From the NCBI GenBank assembly GCA_003254905.1, contig QANU01017537.1, positions 709,245 through 773,244 of the forward strand: 64,000 bases of DNA, given 5' to 3'. The translations under genes and the position numbers were made by a program. This document shows positions 45,413 through 58,544 of this stretch, piece after piece (the stretch's first letter is position 1; each line of letters begins with the position of its first letter). Below the pieces are notes generated by a model that saw only the letters and a list, made by a program, of their open reading frames with translations, was not told where the DNA came from and ran no database searches. This DNA comes from Nissolia schottii. Its lineage: Eukaryota > Streptophyta > Magnoliopsida > Fabales > Fabaceae.

Positions 45413-47531
45413 TCTCACTTTTCTCAGAGTTTTTGGCTGCCTTGCCTATGCAACATCACTTACCAGACAAAGATCAAAGCTTGACAGTAGAGCCAGAAAA
45501 TGTGTGTTCTTAGGCTACAAGGCTGGGACAAAAGGATTCATGTTATATGACCTGACTTCTAGGGAGGTTTTCCTTAGCCGACATGTGCATTTTTATGAAA
45601 ATTATTTCCCTTTTCATAGCTCAAGTCACTTGCAGCAAGCTCATTCCACCAATGAGTTGATACTCCCTGCCAATTTTCCTGATTTGGGAGATACTCCTGG
45701 CCATACTGTGGGAAATGACATGCCTGCTGTTCCTCCTGTGGTTACCATCCCTGTTGCTGATTCTGGTCCCTTGCCTCAGTCCCTAGCTGTTGACCTCAAT
45801 AGAAGATCAACTAGACCAAAGAAGGCCCCCTCCTATTTGAAGGAATATCATTGCAACATCCTCTCTTCATCTCCCACTGCAACTAACCAAGTCACACCCT
45901 ATCCTCTCAGCTCTGTCATATCCTAAGACAGTTTCTCCCCAACTCAGAGACATTTTTCTTTGAACCTTGCTTCTGTGACTTAACCAACAAGCTATTCAGC
46001 TGTTGTCAAGGAGGGGTGCTGGAAGGATGCAATGCAGGCTGAGGTATCAGCTTTGCAACAGAATCATACATGGGAAATTATTGATCTCCCTGCAGGTAAG
46101 ACTCCCATAGGCTGCAAGTGGGTGTACAAAGTCAAGTTAAAGGCTGATGGTAGCATTGAACGATACAAGGCCAGATTGGTTGCAAAAGGATTCACTCAAA
46201 CCCATGGGATTGACTATCTTGACACATTCAGCCCTGTTGCTAAGATGTCCACCATAAGGTTACTTCTCTCTTTGGCATCAATAAAGGGTTGGCACCTGCA
46301 GCAACTGGATGTCAACAATGCTTTTCTTCATGGAGACCTACATGAAGAGGTTTACATGAAGCTGCCTCAAGGGTTTAAGTCCTCCAAGCCGAATCAAGTG
46401 TGTAAATTGATGAAGTCATTGTATGGGCTGAAATAGGCAAGCAGACAATGGTTTTCCAAGTTGTCATCTGCCCTACTGTCCCAAGGTTTAAGCCAATCTA
46501 AATCTGATCATTCCCTCTTCCTTAAGCACTCGGGTGAATGCTTTACAGCATTGCTTGTATATGTGGATGATGTCATTCTCAGTGGCAATGATTGGGATAC
46601 TATCTGCAGCATCAAGGCATTCCTTGACCACCAATTCAAAATTAAGGATCTTGGGGACCTGAAGTTCTTTCTTGGCCTGGAGATAGCTCGCAGCCCTCAG
46701 AGTATCTCTATTTCCCAGCGCAAGTATGCCCTCGAATTGATCACAGATGCAGGGTTGTTAGGCTACAAGCCGGTCTCCACCCCAATGGTGCACTCACCTA
46801 GGCTATCCAAGTCTGCAGGGGAGCTCCTTGCTGATCCAGAATCCTATCGGAGGCTCGTTGGCCGTTTGATTTACTTAACCACCACCAGACCAGACCTATC
46901 CTTCTCTGTCAACCAATTAGCTCAATTCATGGCCAATCCAACCTCACTCCATCAACAGGCAGCAATGCGTGTTATGCGCTTTGTTAAAGATGCACCAGGC
47001 TTGGGATTGTTTCTTCCTGCCTCCTCTGATGTCCAGCTCAAGGCATATTGTGATGCGGACTGGGCTGGCTGCCCAGACACGCGTCGATCCACCACGGGTT
47101 ATTATGTGTACCTTGGTGACTCTCTTTTAAGCTGGAAATCGAAGAAACAAGCCACCATCTCCCGGTCTTCATGCGAGGCAGAATACAGGGCCATGGCAGC
47201 TGCAACTTGTGAATTGCAATGGCTCAGCTTCCTTCTCCAGGATTTTGGCATCACAGATCATAAGGCAACAGTTATTTTCTGTGACAATGCCTCAGCAATG
47301 CAAATTGCTCGCAACCCCGCTTTCCATGAACGGACCAAGCATATCGAGTTGGATTGCCATTTGGTTCGAGACAAGGTCCAAGAAGGGTTCATCAGGTTAT
47401 TGTCGATTGCATCAAAGCTCCAACTAGCTGACATTCTCACCAAACCATTACCTCCATCTACTTTCCAACACATTCATCACAAACTCGGGCCGTTGAATAT
47501 ATATGAACCTAGCTCCAAGTTTGCAGGAGGG
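45324..47531 (+). pseudogene. Copia A integrase end, RT and RNase H
   Basis: The frame 45324-45926 holds the integrase C-terminus (LRVFGCLAYA, CVFLGYKAGTKGF, YENYFPF). It stops at 45924 (TAA where copy C has TAT) and again near 45979. RT runs from 46032 ([23 protein letters not shown], trimmed: [14 protein letters not shown]), [15 protein letters not shown] (Asp) and LVYVDDVILSG (Asp-Asp), broken by TAG at 46435 (CAG in copy C). RNase H has YCDADWAGC, CEAEYRAMA and FCDNASAMQIA and runs to the stop at 47532-47534 at the LTR border. Three point stops silence it. Confidence 0.92.
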
Positions 47532-47747
47532 TAATAGTGTGTAAATAACACCACTTTTAATTTAACTAACTAAGAAGTTAGTTGTAGTTAGTTATAGTTG
47601 GCTATATGTTAGTTATACTAGTTAGCTTGGTGAGCAAGCAACTAATGCTGTATATATATGGCTTTGCCATCAGTTGCAATACAACTTTTTCATTCTCTCC
47701 AATCTCTTTCTCTCATTTCCTTGCTGCACAAGGCACAAATTCTGTTA
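47532..47747 (+). repeat. Copia A 3' LTR
   Basis: 216 bp, two substitutions from the 5' LTR, followed by target duplication CTTAA (47748-47752). Confidence 0.95.
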
Positions 47748-47752
47748 CTTAA

Positions 47753-49809
47753 GAAGACGTTGTCCTTTATATAGTTTTTCGCCGATGTTGCAAGATGTGT
47801 ATTCCATATGATGAGACTTATATGATTTATGGTTAAGCATTAGAGGATAAAGAATGAACAAAAGAGTGTATAACTATTGAAGCAAATAAAAAAGGTAGGA
47901 CACACAAGCACCTTATGGGTTCCCCCAAGAGAAATCAACAATGTTGAAGTCACGCCTTTTCATATGCTTAGCCATATTACTAATATCCCGAGTAAAGGAC
48001 TCCTCCTGCCTCCCACTACTCGTACGAGTGAGTAGTGTTACGATGTATGTGCATATACAAACAAATAGCATTATGCCATGTGAGCAGTTCAAATAGAAGA
48101 CTTTATGTTGCACGTCCTAGTACGAATCACTTGTGTGGTGACGGGTATCCTTGAGTACGCCAATAAAAATGCGTCATGAATAAAATCATAAAGAAAGTTT
48201 TACAAACTAGGGCCTCAAAACCTTTGTCTATTTCCCTTCAAGATTTCCTATGAATTGACAATTTGAGGAACAGTGATGACATCCATTTTTTTGGTCTTTA
48301 AAGTGGTGTTGTCAGGCTATCACAACGGAATTGGAACAATCTATTGCATTTTATATTCTTATTTATCCCTTAGGTCTTAAACACAACTCACTCAATCATT
48401 GTGCTTGTGTTGTTCTTATCATATTTTTCATTTGATCGTGATTGACTTACTTTCGTTGTCTCATTGGTATTTCAAAGAACACCCTCTAAATCAATAGCCA
48501 ATTTGTGTTCAAATTATTTTGTTACAATCAACAAGTAATAATTACTAAAAACATACTCTTAAGACTTGAACCTCTCGCAAGGATAAAAAATAATCAACGA
48601 AAAAACAAAGTTATAACCCTATAACCTCTGCACGCCACCCCCTTCAGCATGGCCATCAAGGGTGGGGTGAGTACCAAATTTATAGGTTTATTTAATTTTC
48701 GAAATCTTCAAATTATAAATTATACAAAAGTAATGATAAGACTTTTATGCTATTATTTCTTCTAGTATAACTTTTGCACTATAATTTATTCGAAAAGTTA
48801 AACCTTATTTGAGTCGAAATCACACCTTCAACCCAATTTGTTTAAGAATTTTATGTTATCATAGATAACTTGATTTATTTAGATCTAAACCCTCTTAAAC
48901 CAAACCGGATAGGAATAAAGTTAGTACAAACTGGAATTCACAATAAGCCTTCGAAAAGATAATATGTTGGTCATTCAAAATATAATTTAAAATTATATAA
49001 ATGTATAATTACTGTTAAATGATATGTAGGATTTAACACAATTCTATGTTTAAAGTCGTATTTTCCATTAGAAGGAAGCAAACTATGTGTTGTGTCAATT
49101 ACCACAAATATAAAACAAAAGTCATGCATTCCAAGCCCGGGTGGTGTTTTTTTATGGTACCATTCAATTAAACTTATTTTTTTAAAAAGTTATGTTGAGT
49201 TTAAAAGTGACATAAAAAATTGAATGACATGAAATATTTATATAGTTTAAAAGTTATATTTTTCTCCCTATTTAAATTTAAAGTTACAATAAGTAAATTT
49301 ACTCCCTTTGTTTCCTAATATTTGTCAATTTTTAAATTTTTTATATTCTTAAATTATTGTATTTGATCAATAAATGGATGATATACATTAATTTAATAAT
49401 GTATCAAATTTTAAAATGGAACGATATTACTAAGAGAGGAAACAAAATATGTGATTTTAACTTTATACTCACTAGACAATCACGAAACACTCTCAAGATC
49501 AAGACCCATTAAGCTAACCAAAATTATAAAGGGTAAAATGCAATACTTTTTAAGACAAACAATAATAATATAATATGAGTAATGTAACATTGTCATCTGA
49601 ATTTACCATGAAAGGGTGACTATCCAATTTATTTAATTCAAATTATTTATGCTCTTAAATGATTTTATATTCTTTCAACTTTTGTATACTTTTATTTGTG
49701 CATTATTTATTATTGATTATTCAAAACTTATTAAGGAGTAGTTGTGAAAGAATTAATTTAGGTACCTTGGTAAATCAAAATGAAATAATTTTTTTTTTAG
49801 ATTTCCTAT
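47753..49809 (+). repeat. Flank and DEFL upstream block, copy 2 (truncated at N)
   Basis: 47753-47967 is unique flank; from 47968 it is homologous to 36960-38577 but keeps about 600 bp (48340-48930) missing from copy 1. It breaks off at 49809 in ATTTCCTAT, before the DEFL start codon would be reached. No ORF of interest. Confidence 0.8.
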
Positions 49810-49810
49810 N
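49810..49810. other. Single N: assembly join
   Basis: One ambiguous base marks an unresolved join; sequence on its right is the same as 41419 onward, inside the 3-kb LTR. Confidence 0.95.
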
Positions 49811-52487
49811 CAAGGACTACTGGAATGCTACTCAGTATGCCCTTGGCAAAACTAAACAACTCTATTTCTCTCAACTCATTCAGTCATAGCCGTTCATGGC
49901 TCATCTGGCGGCTCTTCTGCATCCTCAAAATAGGACTCGTCCTCTTCTGTACCTGAAGTCATAAAACAGTGGGGAATGAGAACGGTAGGTTCTTAGTGGA
50001 AATAACCTTAGTTCCTGAGTCGTACATCAGATTATGTCGGACTTCAGGCCGCTCAGAGATCTCTAGTGATCATACATACTAAAGTCCCTACCATTTATTA
50101 TCTGTCCTATCTGAACGGCTTTATCAGCGTTATTATGTGACATGGGAACTACTCTTGTTTACTACATTCTCGTGCTGATTAACATTTCGTATAAGCCGTC
50201 TCGAGCGTGCTCTTGACGGTACAGCATAACAACAGATTATATATTCTAATCAAACTGAATAACAACATATAATCAGAGTACACTCAACATAACAGAATCA
50301 CCCGAATATGCATCACATAATCATACAATACAGACATAACAGAGTTCAGCAGAATACATGCAGCAGAATCATCAGCATAACAAACTATGACAGCATAACA
50401 GCGTATAACAGCATAACAGAATACAGCAGCATAACAGAATAGGTGTTATTCCCACCATAGTAATGTCCTCTGTTGACACTAGTATGACAGAATAACCTCA
50501 CACCCTCAGTATAGGCCGACACTGTTTGGACCTTACTGCGGTGGGCTTCCACCTGCCGTGTGCCCCCTCGGGACCCCTCGATAATGGGCAGATATTGTAC
50601 CCCCACCTAAGCTTGCCCCTTTTCAACAATGCATAGGCGTGGTAACCGCACACCTCCAGGTATGCCATCTCGACACCACCTGTGGCGGGCTTCCACATTC
50701 AGGATGCCTCCACCTCCTGAAGTGGGATCATAGTGGCTCACGTGATCACAACCTTTCAGCATGTGGCATATAGCCATGTTTCAGTAGCATTGGGCATTGG
50801 CCCTTATTCAGCAGCATTAATGGTACCTGCAACATGGTATACTGGTTTCCCTATGGTTCATTTCAGCATCTTTACTTATTTCTGAGTTTATTATCATGTC
50901 TTTAACTAAGTGTCTCATGAATGCATAACATATCGCAGATTTCATCATAAAGTACAATTAACATGCATGGTCAATACTATTTCATGACATACAGCATATA
51001 CGTGCATTCAATTCAGCCATCCAGCATCATTACAGCATCAAATACCATACTATGAGCCTCAAGAGGGTACCGTCAGCCTTCCTTAATCTCAAGCCGCTCA
51101 GCGAAAACCGAGGTTCGCTCAGCGGTTTGAACCTTAGCGCTCGGCGATAAAGGTTGTATCGCTCAGCGGTACTAACCTTATCGCCCAGCAGCTAAAACTT
51201 TCCCGAATTTTCTTCCACCGCCTTACTTTAAAAATATCTTTTTAACTTTCCACGTAAGCCTTGTCTCGCTCAGCGGTGCCTGAGACGCCGCTCAGCGACC
51301 CCTGTGCGAGACATGAAAACCGAATTGCTCTTCTCTTCCATTTTTCTCTCCTTGCTTCCATGGAACCCTACATGAGTCTCACACATAATTCAAGCACAAT
51401 AACCACATCTAATCCAGGTCACAAGACCCTTCAGAATTGTCTTCCTAACCTAACCAAACTTGCTAACATACATAAGCATAAACTCAAGTATAATCATCAA
51501 CATACACATAGCATCACATACAACCATTCACCATCAAAGAGGTGAGGAGCTAGGGTTACCCACTTCCTCAAGGACTTGTTGATGCTAGCGGAAACCAATC
51601 CTTGCTTGCTTACTTGAAGGTTTCTTGACCTAAAACTATAACTTAACCTAATTAGAACAAACATGAGTTATGGAAGCTCAACTTCTTACCACATGATGAA
51701 AAGTCACCAACAACTCTTCCTAGCCTTCCTTAGATGATTAGGAATGAATTATGGTGATGGAAAGATGGACTTGAAGCTTGCTTGAAGCTCCTAGGTCAAG
51801 AAAGCATAAAACCTAGGTTATGGAGATTTAGGGTTTGGAACCTTGGATTCTTGGATTCCATTTGAAGAGGCTTTCTAGCCTTGATGCTAGCTTGCTTCCT
51901 TGAGTGATTTGAGAGTGAACTATGATGATGAAGAACAAAGGATGATGATTAAACTTGGTGGATTTAGAAGCATAAGTCTTGGAACTTAGGAAGAAGAAAT
52001 GAATTAGCTTTGGTGTGTTTTGCGGATGTGTGTTTCGGTTTTGGCATGGGAGAGGGCAGCCGTGGCTTTTTCTTAGTCCATTGGCCATGCATATTTCCAA
52101 TTTTTCCCTTAGTGAGGTTTAGGTCATGTTTGTTCATTAATTGTTTATGTCCGGACGTCCTAAAAATATTCCGGGCATACCGTTGTGACCTAATAATTAC
52201 CCTTGTTCATATTAACATCTTAGATGACATATTCTTACATTTAATTTCATATTAATATATTTTAGAGACTCCTCTGCGTTGTAAAGAAATTACAACAAAA
52301 CCCTAATTTCGATCCAAACGTCACCAGACGTCACGAGATCGTCAAAGGATTATTTTTAACTAATATTACAGAAATAAAATTAATATTTGAATTTTATTTT
52401 ATTTTTATCTCAACTTTTCCTTATTATTATATTTTTAATTCTTCCTTAAATAGCATTTTAATTGAAGGAAAAAGTCGGGTTGTTACA
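49811..52487 (-). mobile_element. 3-kb LTR, duplicate, truncated at N
   Basis: Same as 41419-44095, including the CGCTNAGCG array (51082-51297), the core and the palindrome (50196-50219). The minus-strand 3' 340 bp is missing at the N. Confidence 0.88.
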
Positions 52488-55400
52488 GGGCACACTGTTG
52501 ACGAGTGTCACAAGAAACATGGGTATCCCCCGGGTTACAGGTCCAAGAAGGCTGCTGCTGCAAATGCTGTTGTTTCTGCTCCTGATCATCACTCTCAGCC
52601 ATTTTCTTTTACTGCTGAACAATACCAGAACTGGTTAGCCCTAATTCAGCCATCCCCTGCTGCCCTGGCTGCACCTGGCCAAGTTCAGGCCAACTTTGTT
52701 CAAGCTAACAATGCTTCCCATGGAGCTGCAAGCACAGGTATTGCTTTATGGATTTTGGACTCAGGGGCCACGCATCACATTTGTAATTCTCTGACATTTT
52801 TTCAGTCCTATAAGCAGCTGAATTCCCCACTTGCAATCAACCTACCCAATGGCCAGATCCTTTACTCTTCTCACATAGGCACTGTGAAATTTCAGCATAA
52901 TTTCTGCCTTGCTAATGTGTTGTTCCTTCCAAATTTCCATTTTAATCTCATATCAGTTAGCAAACTTTGTGCTGATTTAGAGTGCCAACTCATTTTATTC
53001 CATGATCAATGCCTTATTCAGGACAGTCTCAGCTTGAACCAGATTGGACATGCTAAAGCACATGATGGATTGTACATCCTTGAGCATCCCTCACTATGTT
53101 CTGCTGTTGGCATTGATTCTGCTGCTGTAAATTCAATTTCAGTTGAGAATTTTGATTTGTGGCATTTTAGATTGGGCCATGTAGGCTCAGACAACATGAA
53201 ATTGTTGCACCATATTCATCCTTTTGTTCCTAGTTGTAAATCAATAACACCTTGTGATGTGTGTCATTTCTCTAGACAAAAGGCTTTTCCATTTCCTGTT
53301 AGCAACTCAGTTTCTGCTGAACTATTTGATTTGTTGCATGTAGATATTTGGGGACCTGCCCCTACAATTTCAATACAAGGTCATAGATATTTCCTTACTA
53401 TTGTTGATGATAAGAGTAGACATACTTGGTTGTTCCTGCTTAAATCTAAGGGTGAAGCTGCCTCCTCTTTAAAGGGTTTCATTACCTTGATTGTCACACA
53501 ATATAATAAGCAGGTCAACGTGGTCAGATCAGACAATGGACCTGAGTTCACCATGACTGATTTTTATGCTTCAAAGGGCATTATACATCAATTGAGCTGT
53601 GTGGAAACACCACAGCAAAATGCTGTGGTAGAAAGGAAACATCAGCATTTACTCAATGTGACAAGATCCTTGTTGTTTCAATCTAATTTGCCTGCTATTT
53701 TCTGGTCATGCTGCTTTGCATGCTTGCTTTCTGATGAACAGAATTCCCTCCAAGGGGTCCCAATCTCAGTCTCCCTTTGCAGCTCTCCACAACAAAGACC
53801 CTGATCTCACTTTTCTCAGAGTTTTTGGCTGCCTTGCCTATGCAACATCACTTACCAGACAAAGATCAAAGCTTGACAGTAGAGCCAGAAAATGTGTGTT
53901 CTTAGGCTACAAGGCTGGGACAAAAGGATTCATGTTATATGACCTGACTTCTAGGGAGGTTTTCCTTAGCCGACATGTGCATTTTTATGAAAATTATTTC
54001 CCTTTTCATAGCTCAAGTCACTTGCAGCAAGCTCATTCCACCAATGAGTTGATACTCCCTGCCAATTTTCCTGATTTGGGAGATACTCCTGGCCATACTG
54101 TGGGAAATGACATGCCTGCTGTTCCTCCTGTGGTTACCATCCCTGTTGCTGATTCTGGTCCCTTGCCTCAGTCCCTAGCTGTTGACCTCAATAGAAGATC
54201 AACTAGACCAAAGAAGGCCCCCTCCTATTTGAAGGAATATCATTGCAACATCCTCTCTTCATCTCCCACTGCAACTAACCAAGTCACACCCTATCCTCTC
54301 AGCTCTGTCATATCCTAAGACAGTTTCTCCCCAACTCAGAGACATTTTTCTTTGAACCTTGCTTCTGTGACTTAACCAACAAGCTATTCAGCTGTTGTCA
54401 AGGAGGGGTGCTGGAAGGATGCAATGCAGGCTGAGGTATCAGCTTTGCAACAGAATCATACATGGGAAATTATTGATCTCCCTGCAGGTAAGACTCCCAT
54501 AGGCTGCAAGTGGGTGTACAAAGTCAAGTTAAAGGCTGATGGTAGCATTGAACGATACAAGGCCAGATTGGTTGCAAAAGGATTCACTCAAACCCATGGG
54601 ATTGACTATCTTGACACATTCAGCCCTGTTGCTAAGATGTCCACCATAAGGTTACTTCTCTCTTTGGCATCAATAAAGGGTTGGCACCTGCAGCAACTGG
54701 ATGTCAACAATGCTTTTCTTCATGGAGACCTACATGAAGAGGTTTACATGAAGCTGCCTCAAGGGTTTAAGTCCTCCAAGCCGAATCAAGTGTGTAAATT
54801 GATGAAGTCATTGTATGGGCTGAAATAGGCAAGCAGACAATGGTTTTCCAAGTTGTCATCTGCCCTACTGTCCCAAGGTTTAAGCCAATCTAAATCTGAT
54901 CATTCCCTCTTCCTTAAGCACTCGGGTGAATGCTTTACAGCATTGCTTGTATATGTGGATGATGTCATTCTCAGTGGCAATGATTGGGATACTATCTGCA
55001 GCATCAAGGCATTCCTTGACCACCAGTTCAAAATTAAGGACCTTGGGGAACTGAAGTTTTTCCTTGGCCTGGAGATAGCTCGTAGCCCTCAGGGTATCTC
55101 CATTTCCCAGTGCAAGTATGCCCTTGAATTGATCACAGATGCAGGACTGTTAGGCTGCAAGCCGGTCTCCACCCCAATGGTGCACTCACCTAGGCTATCC
55201 AAGTCTGCAGGGGAGCTCCTTGCTGATCCAGAATCCTATCGGAGGCTCGTTGGCCGTTTGATTTACTTAACCACCACCAGACCAGACCTATCCTTCTCTG
55301 TCAACCAATTAGCTCAATTCATGGCCAATCCAACCTCACTCCATCAACAGGCAGCAATGCGTGTTATGCGCTTTGTTAAAGATGCACCAGGCTTGGGATT

Positions 55401-55923
55401 GTTTCTTCCTGCCTCCTCTGATGTCCAGCTCAAGGCATATTGTGATGCGGACTGGGCTGGCTGCCCAGACACGCGTCGATCCACCACGGGTTATTATGTG
55501 TACCTTGGTGACTCTCTTTTAAGCTGGAAATCGAAGAAACAAGCCACCATCTCCCGGTCTTCATGCGAGGCAGAATACAGGGCCATGGCAGCTGCAACTT
55601 GTGAATTGCAATGGCTCAGCTTCCTTCTCCAGGATTTTGGCATCACAGATCATAAGGCAACAGTTATTTTCTGTGACAATGCCTCAGCAATGCAAATTGC
55701 TCGCAACCCCGCTTTCCATGAACGGACCAAGCATATCGAGTTGGATTGCCATTTGGTTCGAGACAAGGTCCAAGAAGGGTTCATCAGGTTATTGTCGATT
55801 GCATCAAAGCTCCAACTAGCTGACATTCTCACCAAACCATTACCTCCATCTACTTTCCAACACATTCATCACAAACTCGGGCCGTTGAATATATATGAAC
55901 CTAGCTCCAAGTTTGCAGGAGGG
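52488..55923 (+). pseudogene. Copia B gag-end to RNase H, duplicate
   Basis: Copy of 44096-47531 with the same lesions: frameshift near 53710, stops at 54316 and about 54371, and TAG at 54827. Protease, integrase, RT and RNase H motifs are as in copia A. A 132-bp stretch of RT (55026-55157) matches the third copy instead of copia A, changing four residues (Asp to Glu, Ser to Gly, Arg to Cys, Tyr to Cys). Confidence 0.9.
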
Positions 55924-56139
55924 TAATAGTGTGTAAATAACACCACTTTTAATTTAACTAACTAAGAAGTTAGTTGTAGTTAGTTATAGTTGGCTATATG
56001 TTAGTTATACTAGTTAGCTTGGTGAGCAAGCAACTAATGCTGTATATATATGGCTTTGCCATCAGTTGCAATACAACTTTTTCATTCTCTCCAATCTCTT
56101 TCTCTCATTTCCTTGCTGCACAAGGCACAAATTCTGTTA
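55924..56139 (+). repeat. Copia B 3' LTR
   Basis: Same as 47532-47747, followed by CTTAA at 56140-56144. Confidence 0.93.
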
Positions 56140-56144
56140 CTTAA

Positions 56145-58249
56145 GAAGACGTTGTCCTTTATATAGTTTTTCGCCGATGTTGCAAGATGTGTATTCCATA
56201 TGATGAGACTTATATGATTTATGGTTAAGCATTAGAGGATAAAGAATGAACAAAAGAGTGTATAACTATTGAAGCAAATAAAAAAGGTAGGACACACAAG
56301 CACCTTATGGGTTCCCCCAAGAGAAATCAACAATGTTGAAGTCACGCCTTTTCATATGCTTAGCCATATTACTAATATCCCGAGTAAAGGACTCCTCCTG
56401 CCTCCCACTACTCGTACGAGTGAGTAGTGTTACGATGTATGTGCATATACAAACAAATAGCATTATGCCATGTGAGCAGTTCAAATAGAAGACTTTATGT
56501 TGCACGTCCTAGTACGAATCACTTGTGTGGTGACGGGTATCCTTGAGTACGCCAATAAAAATGCGTCATGAATAAAATCATAAAGAAAGTTTTACAAACT
56601 AGGGCCTCAAAACCTTTGTCTATTTCCCTTCAAGATTTCCTATGAATTGACAATTTGAGGAACAGTGATGACATCCATTTTTTTGGTCTTTAAAGTGGTG
56701 TTGTCAGGCTATCACAACGGAATTGGAACAATCTATTGCATTTTATATTCTTATTTATCCCTTAGGTCTTAAACACAACTCACTCAATCATTGTGCTTGT
56801 GTTGTTCTTATCATATTTTTCATTTGATCGTGATTGACTTACTTTCGTTGTCTCATTGGTATTTCAAAGAACACCCTCTAAATCAATAGCCAATTTGTGT
56901 TCAAATTATTTTGTTACAATCAACAAGTAATAATTACTAAAAACATACTCTTAAGACTTGAACCTCTCGCAAGGATAAAAAATAATCAACGAAAAAACAA
57001 AGTTATAACCCTATAACCTCTGCACGCCACCCCCTTCAGCATGGCCATCAAGGGTGGGGTGAGTACCAAATTTATAGGTTTATTTAATTTTCGAAATCTT
57101 CAAATTATAAATTATACAAAAGTAATGATAAGACTTTTATGCTATTATTTCTTCTAGTATAACTTTTGCACTATAATTTATTCGAAAAGTTAAACCTTAT
57201 TTGAGTCGAAATCACACCTTCAACCCAATTTGTTTAAGAATTTTATGTTATCATAGATAACTTGATTTATTTAGATCTAAACCCTCTTAAACCAAACCGG
57301 ATAGGAATAAAGTTAGTACAAACTGGAATTCACAATAAGCCTTCGAAAAGATAATATGTTGGTCATTCAAAATATAATTTAAAATTATATAAATGTATAA
57401 TTACTGTTAAATGATATGTAGGATTTAACACAATTCTATGTTTAAAGTCGTATTTTCCATTAGAAGGAAGCAAACTATGTGTTGTGTCAATTACCACAAA
57501 TATAAAACAAAAGTCATGCATTCCAAGCCCGGGTGGTGTTTTTTTATGGTACCATTCAATTAAACTTATTTTTTTAAAAAGTTATGTTGAGTTTAAAAGT
57601 GACATAAAAAATTGAATGACATGAAATATTTATATAGTTTAAAAGTTATATTTTTCTCCCTATTTAAATTTAAAGTTACAATAAGTAAATTTACTCCCTT
57701 TGTTTCCTAATATTTGTCAATTTTTAAATTTTTTATATTCTTAAATTATTGTATTTGATCAATAAATGGATGATATACATTAATTTAATAATGTATCAAA
57801 TTTTAAAATGGAACGATATTACTAAGAGAGGAAACAAAATATGTGATTTTAACTTTATACTCACTAGACAATCACGAAACACTCTCAAGATCAAGACCCA
57901 TTAAGCTAACCAAAATTATAAAGGGTAAAATGCAATACTTTTTAAGACAAACAATAATAATATAATATGAGTAATGTAACATTGTCATCTGAATTTACCA
58001 TGAAAGGGTGACTATCCAATTTATTTAATTCAAATTATTTATGCTCTTAAATGATTTTATATTCTTTCAACTTTTGTATACTTTTATTTGTGCATTATTT
58101 ATTATTGATTATTCAAAACTTATTAAGGAGTAGTTGTGAAAGAATTAATTTAGGTACCTTGGTAAATCAAAATGAAATAATTTTTTTTTTAGATTTCCTA
58201 TTTTTCAGTCAATCTTTTTTATTAAATGTCCTCCCATCTCTCTCTCAAT

Positions 58250-58294
<45 letters not shown>

Positions 58295-58543
58295 TCAACA
58301 ATTAGAATATATGTTAATCAATTAGTCACTTATCTCTTAAATGCATGTCATAATTATGAATTATAATTTTAATTCTGCATCATTTCTTTGCATATTTACA
58401 AGGAAAATTATTTAATGCAAAGTCAACAAAGACTAACAAACCTACTTATATAAACCCTTGTTTTCTCCATTCATTGTGATATTGTGCTCTTACAAAAAAT
58501 CAGAATAAAGTTTATTGTCAATCACATTGAGGGAGCAAGTGAT
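56145..58543 (+). repeat. Flank and DEFL upstream block, copy 3 (reaches the start site)
   Basis: Repeats 47753-49809 and continues past the point where that copy breaks off. It includes a (TA)n run at 58252-58291 and ends ATTGAGGGAGCAAGTGAT at 58543, the same words that precede the DEFL ATG at 38578. The next base is N, so the coding part of a second DEFL gene is expected but missing. Confidence 0.85.
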
Positions 58544-58544
58544 N
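58544..58544. other. Single N: assembly join at the DEFL start codon
   Basis: The N replaces the G expected for the DEFL ATG; to the right the sequence is copia gag. Confidence 0.95.

Larger units (their letters stand above)
39838..47747 (+). mobile_element. Ty1/copia retrotransposon A, full-length, with nested LTR
   Basis: Two 216-bp LTRs (39838-40053 and 47532-47747) differ at only two bases, and CTTAA is duplicated at 39833-39837 and 47748-47752. A primer-binding site TGGTATCA follows the 5' LTR and a polypurine-like TTTGCAGGAGGG precedes the 3' LTR. The LTRs start TAATAG and end CTGTTA, a TA...TA rather than TG...CA type. Inside is gag-pol in copia order (protease, integrase, RT, RNase H) with several stops and frameshifts, plus a 3.0-kb LTR inserted in the Gag zinc knuckle. 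It is young by LTR identity but not autonomous. Confidence 0.95.
49811..58201 (+). repeat. 8.39-kb duplicate of 41419-49809
   Basis: The sequence repeats 41419-49809 at a constant offset of 8392 with no length change seen: the 3-kb LTR minus its right-hand 340 bp, the copia gag-pol 3' part, the 3' LTR and the downstream flank. The only differences noticed are 13 substitutions within 55026-55157. It may be a recent tandem duplication or a false duplication made in assembly. Confidence 0.9.

Noticed and set aside
58051..58293. 80-codon ORF ending in Tyr-Ile repeats
   Set aside because: Ends in the (TA)n microsatellite and has no motif.
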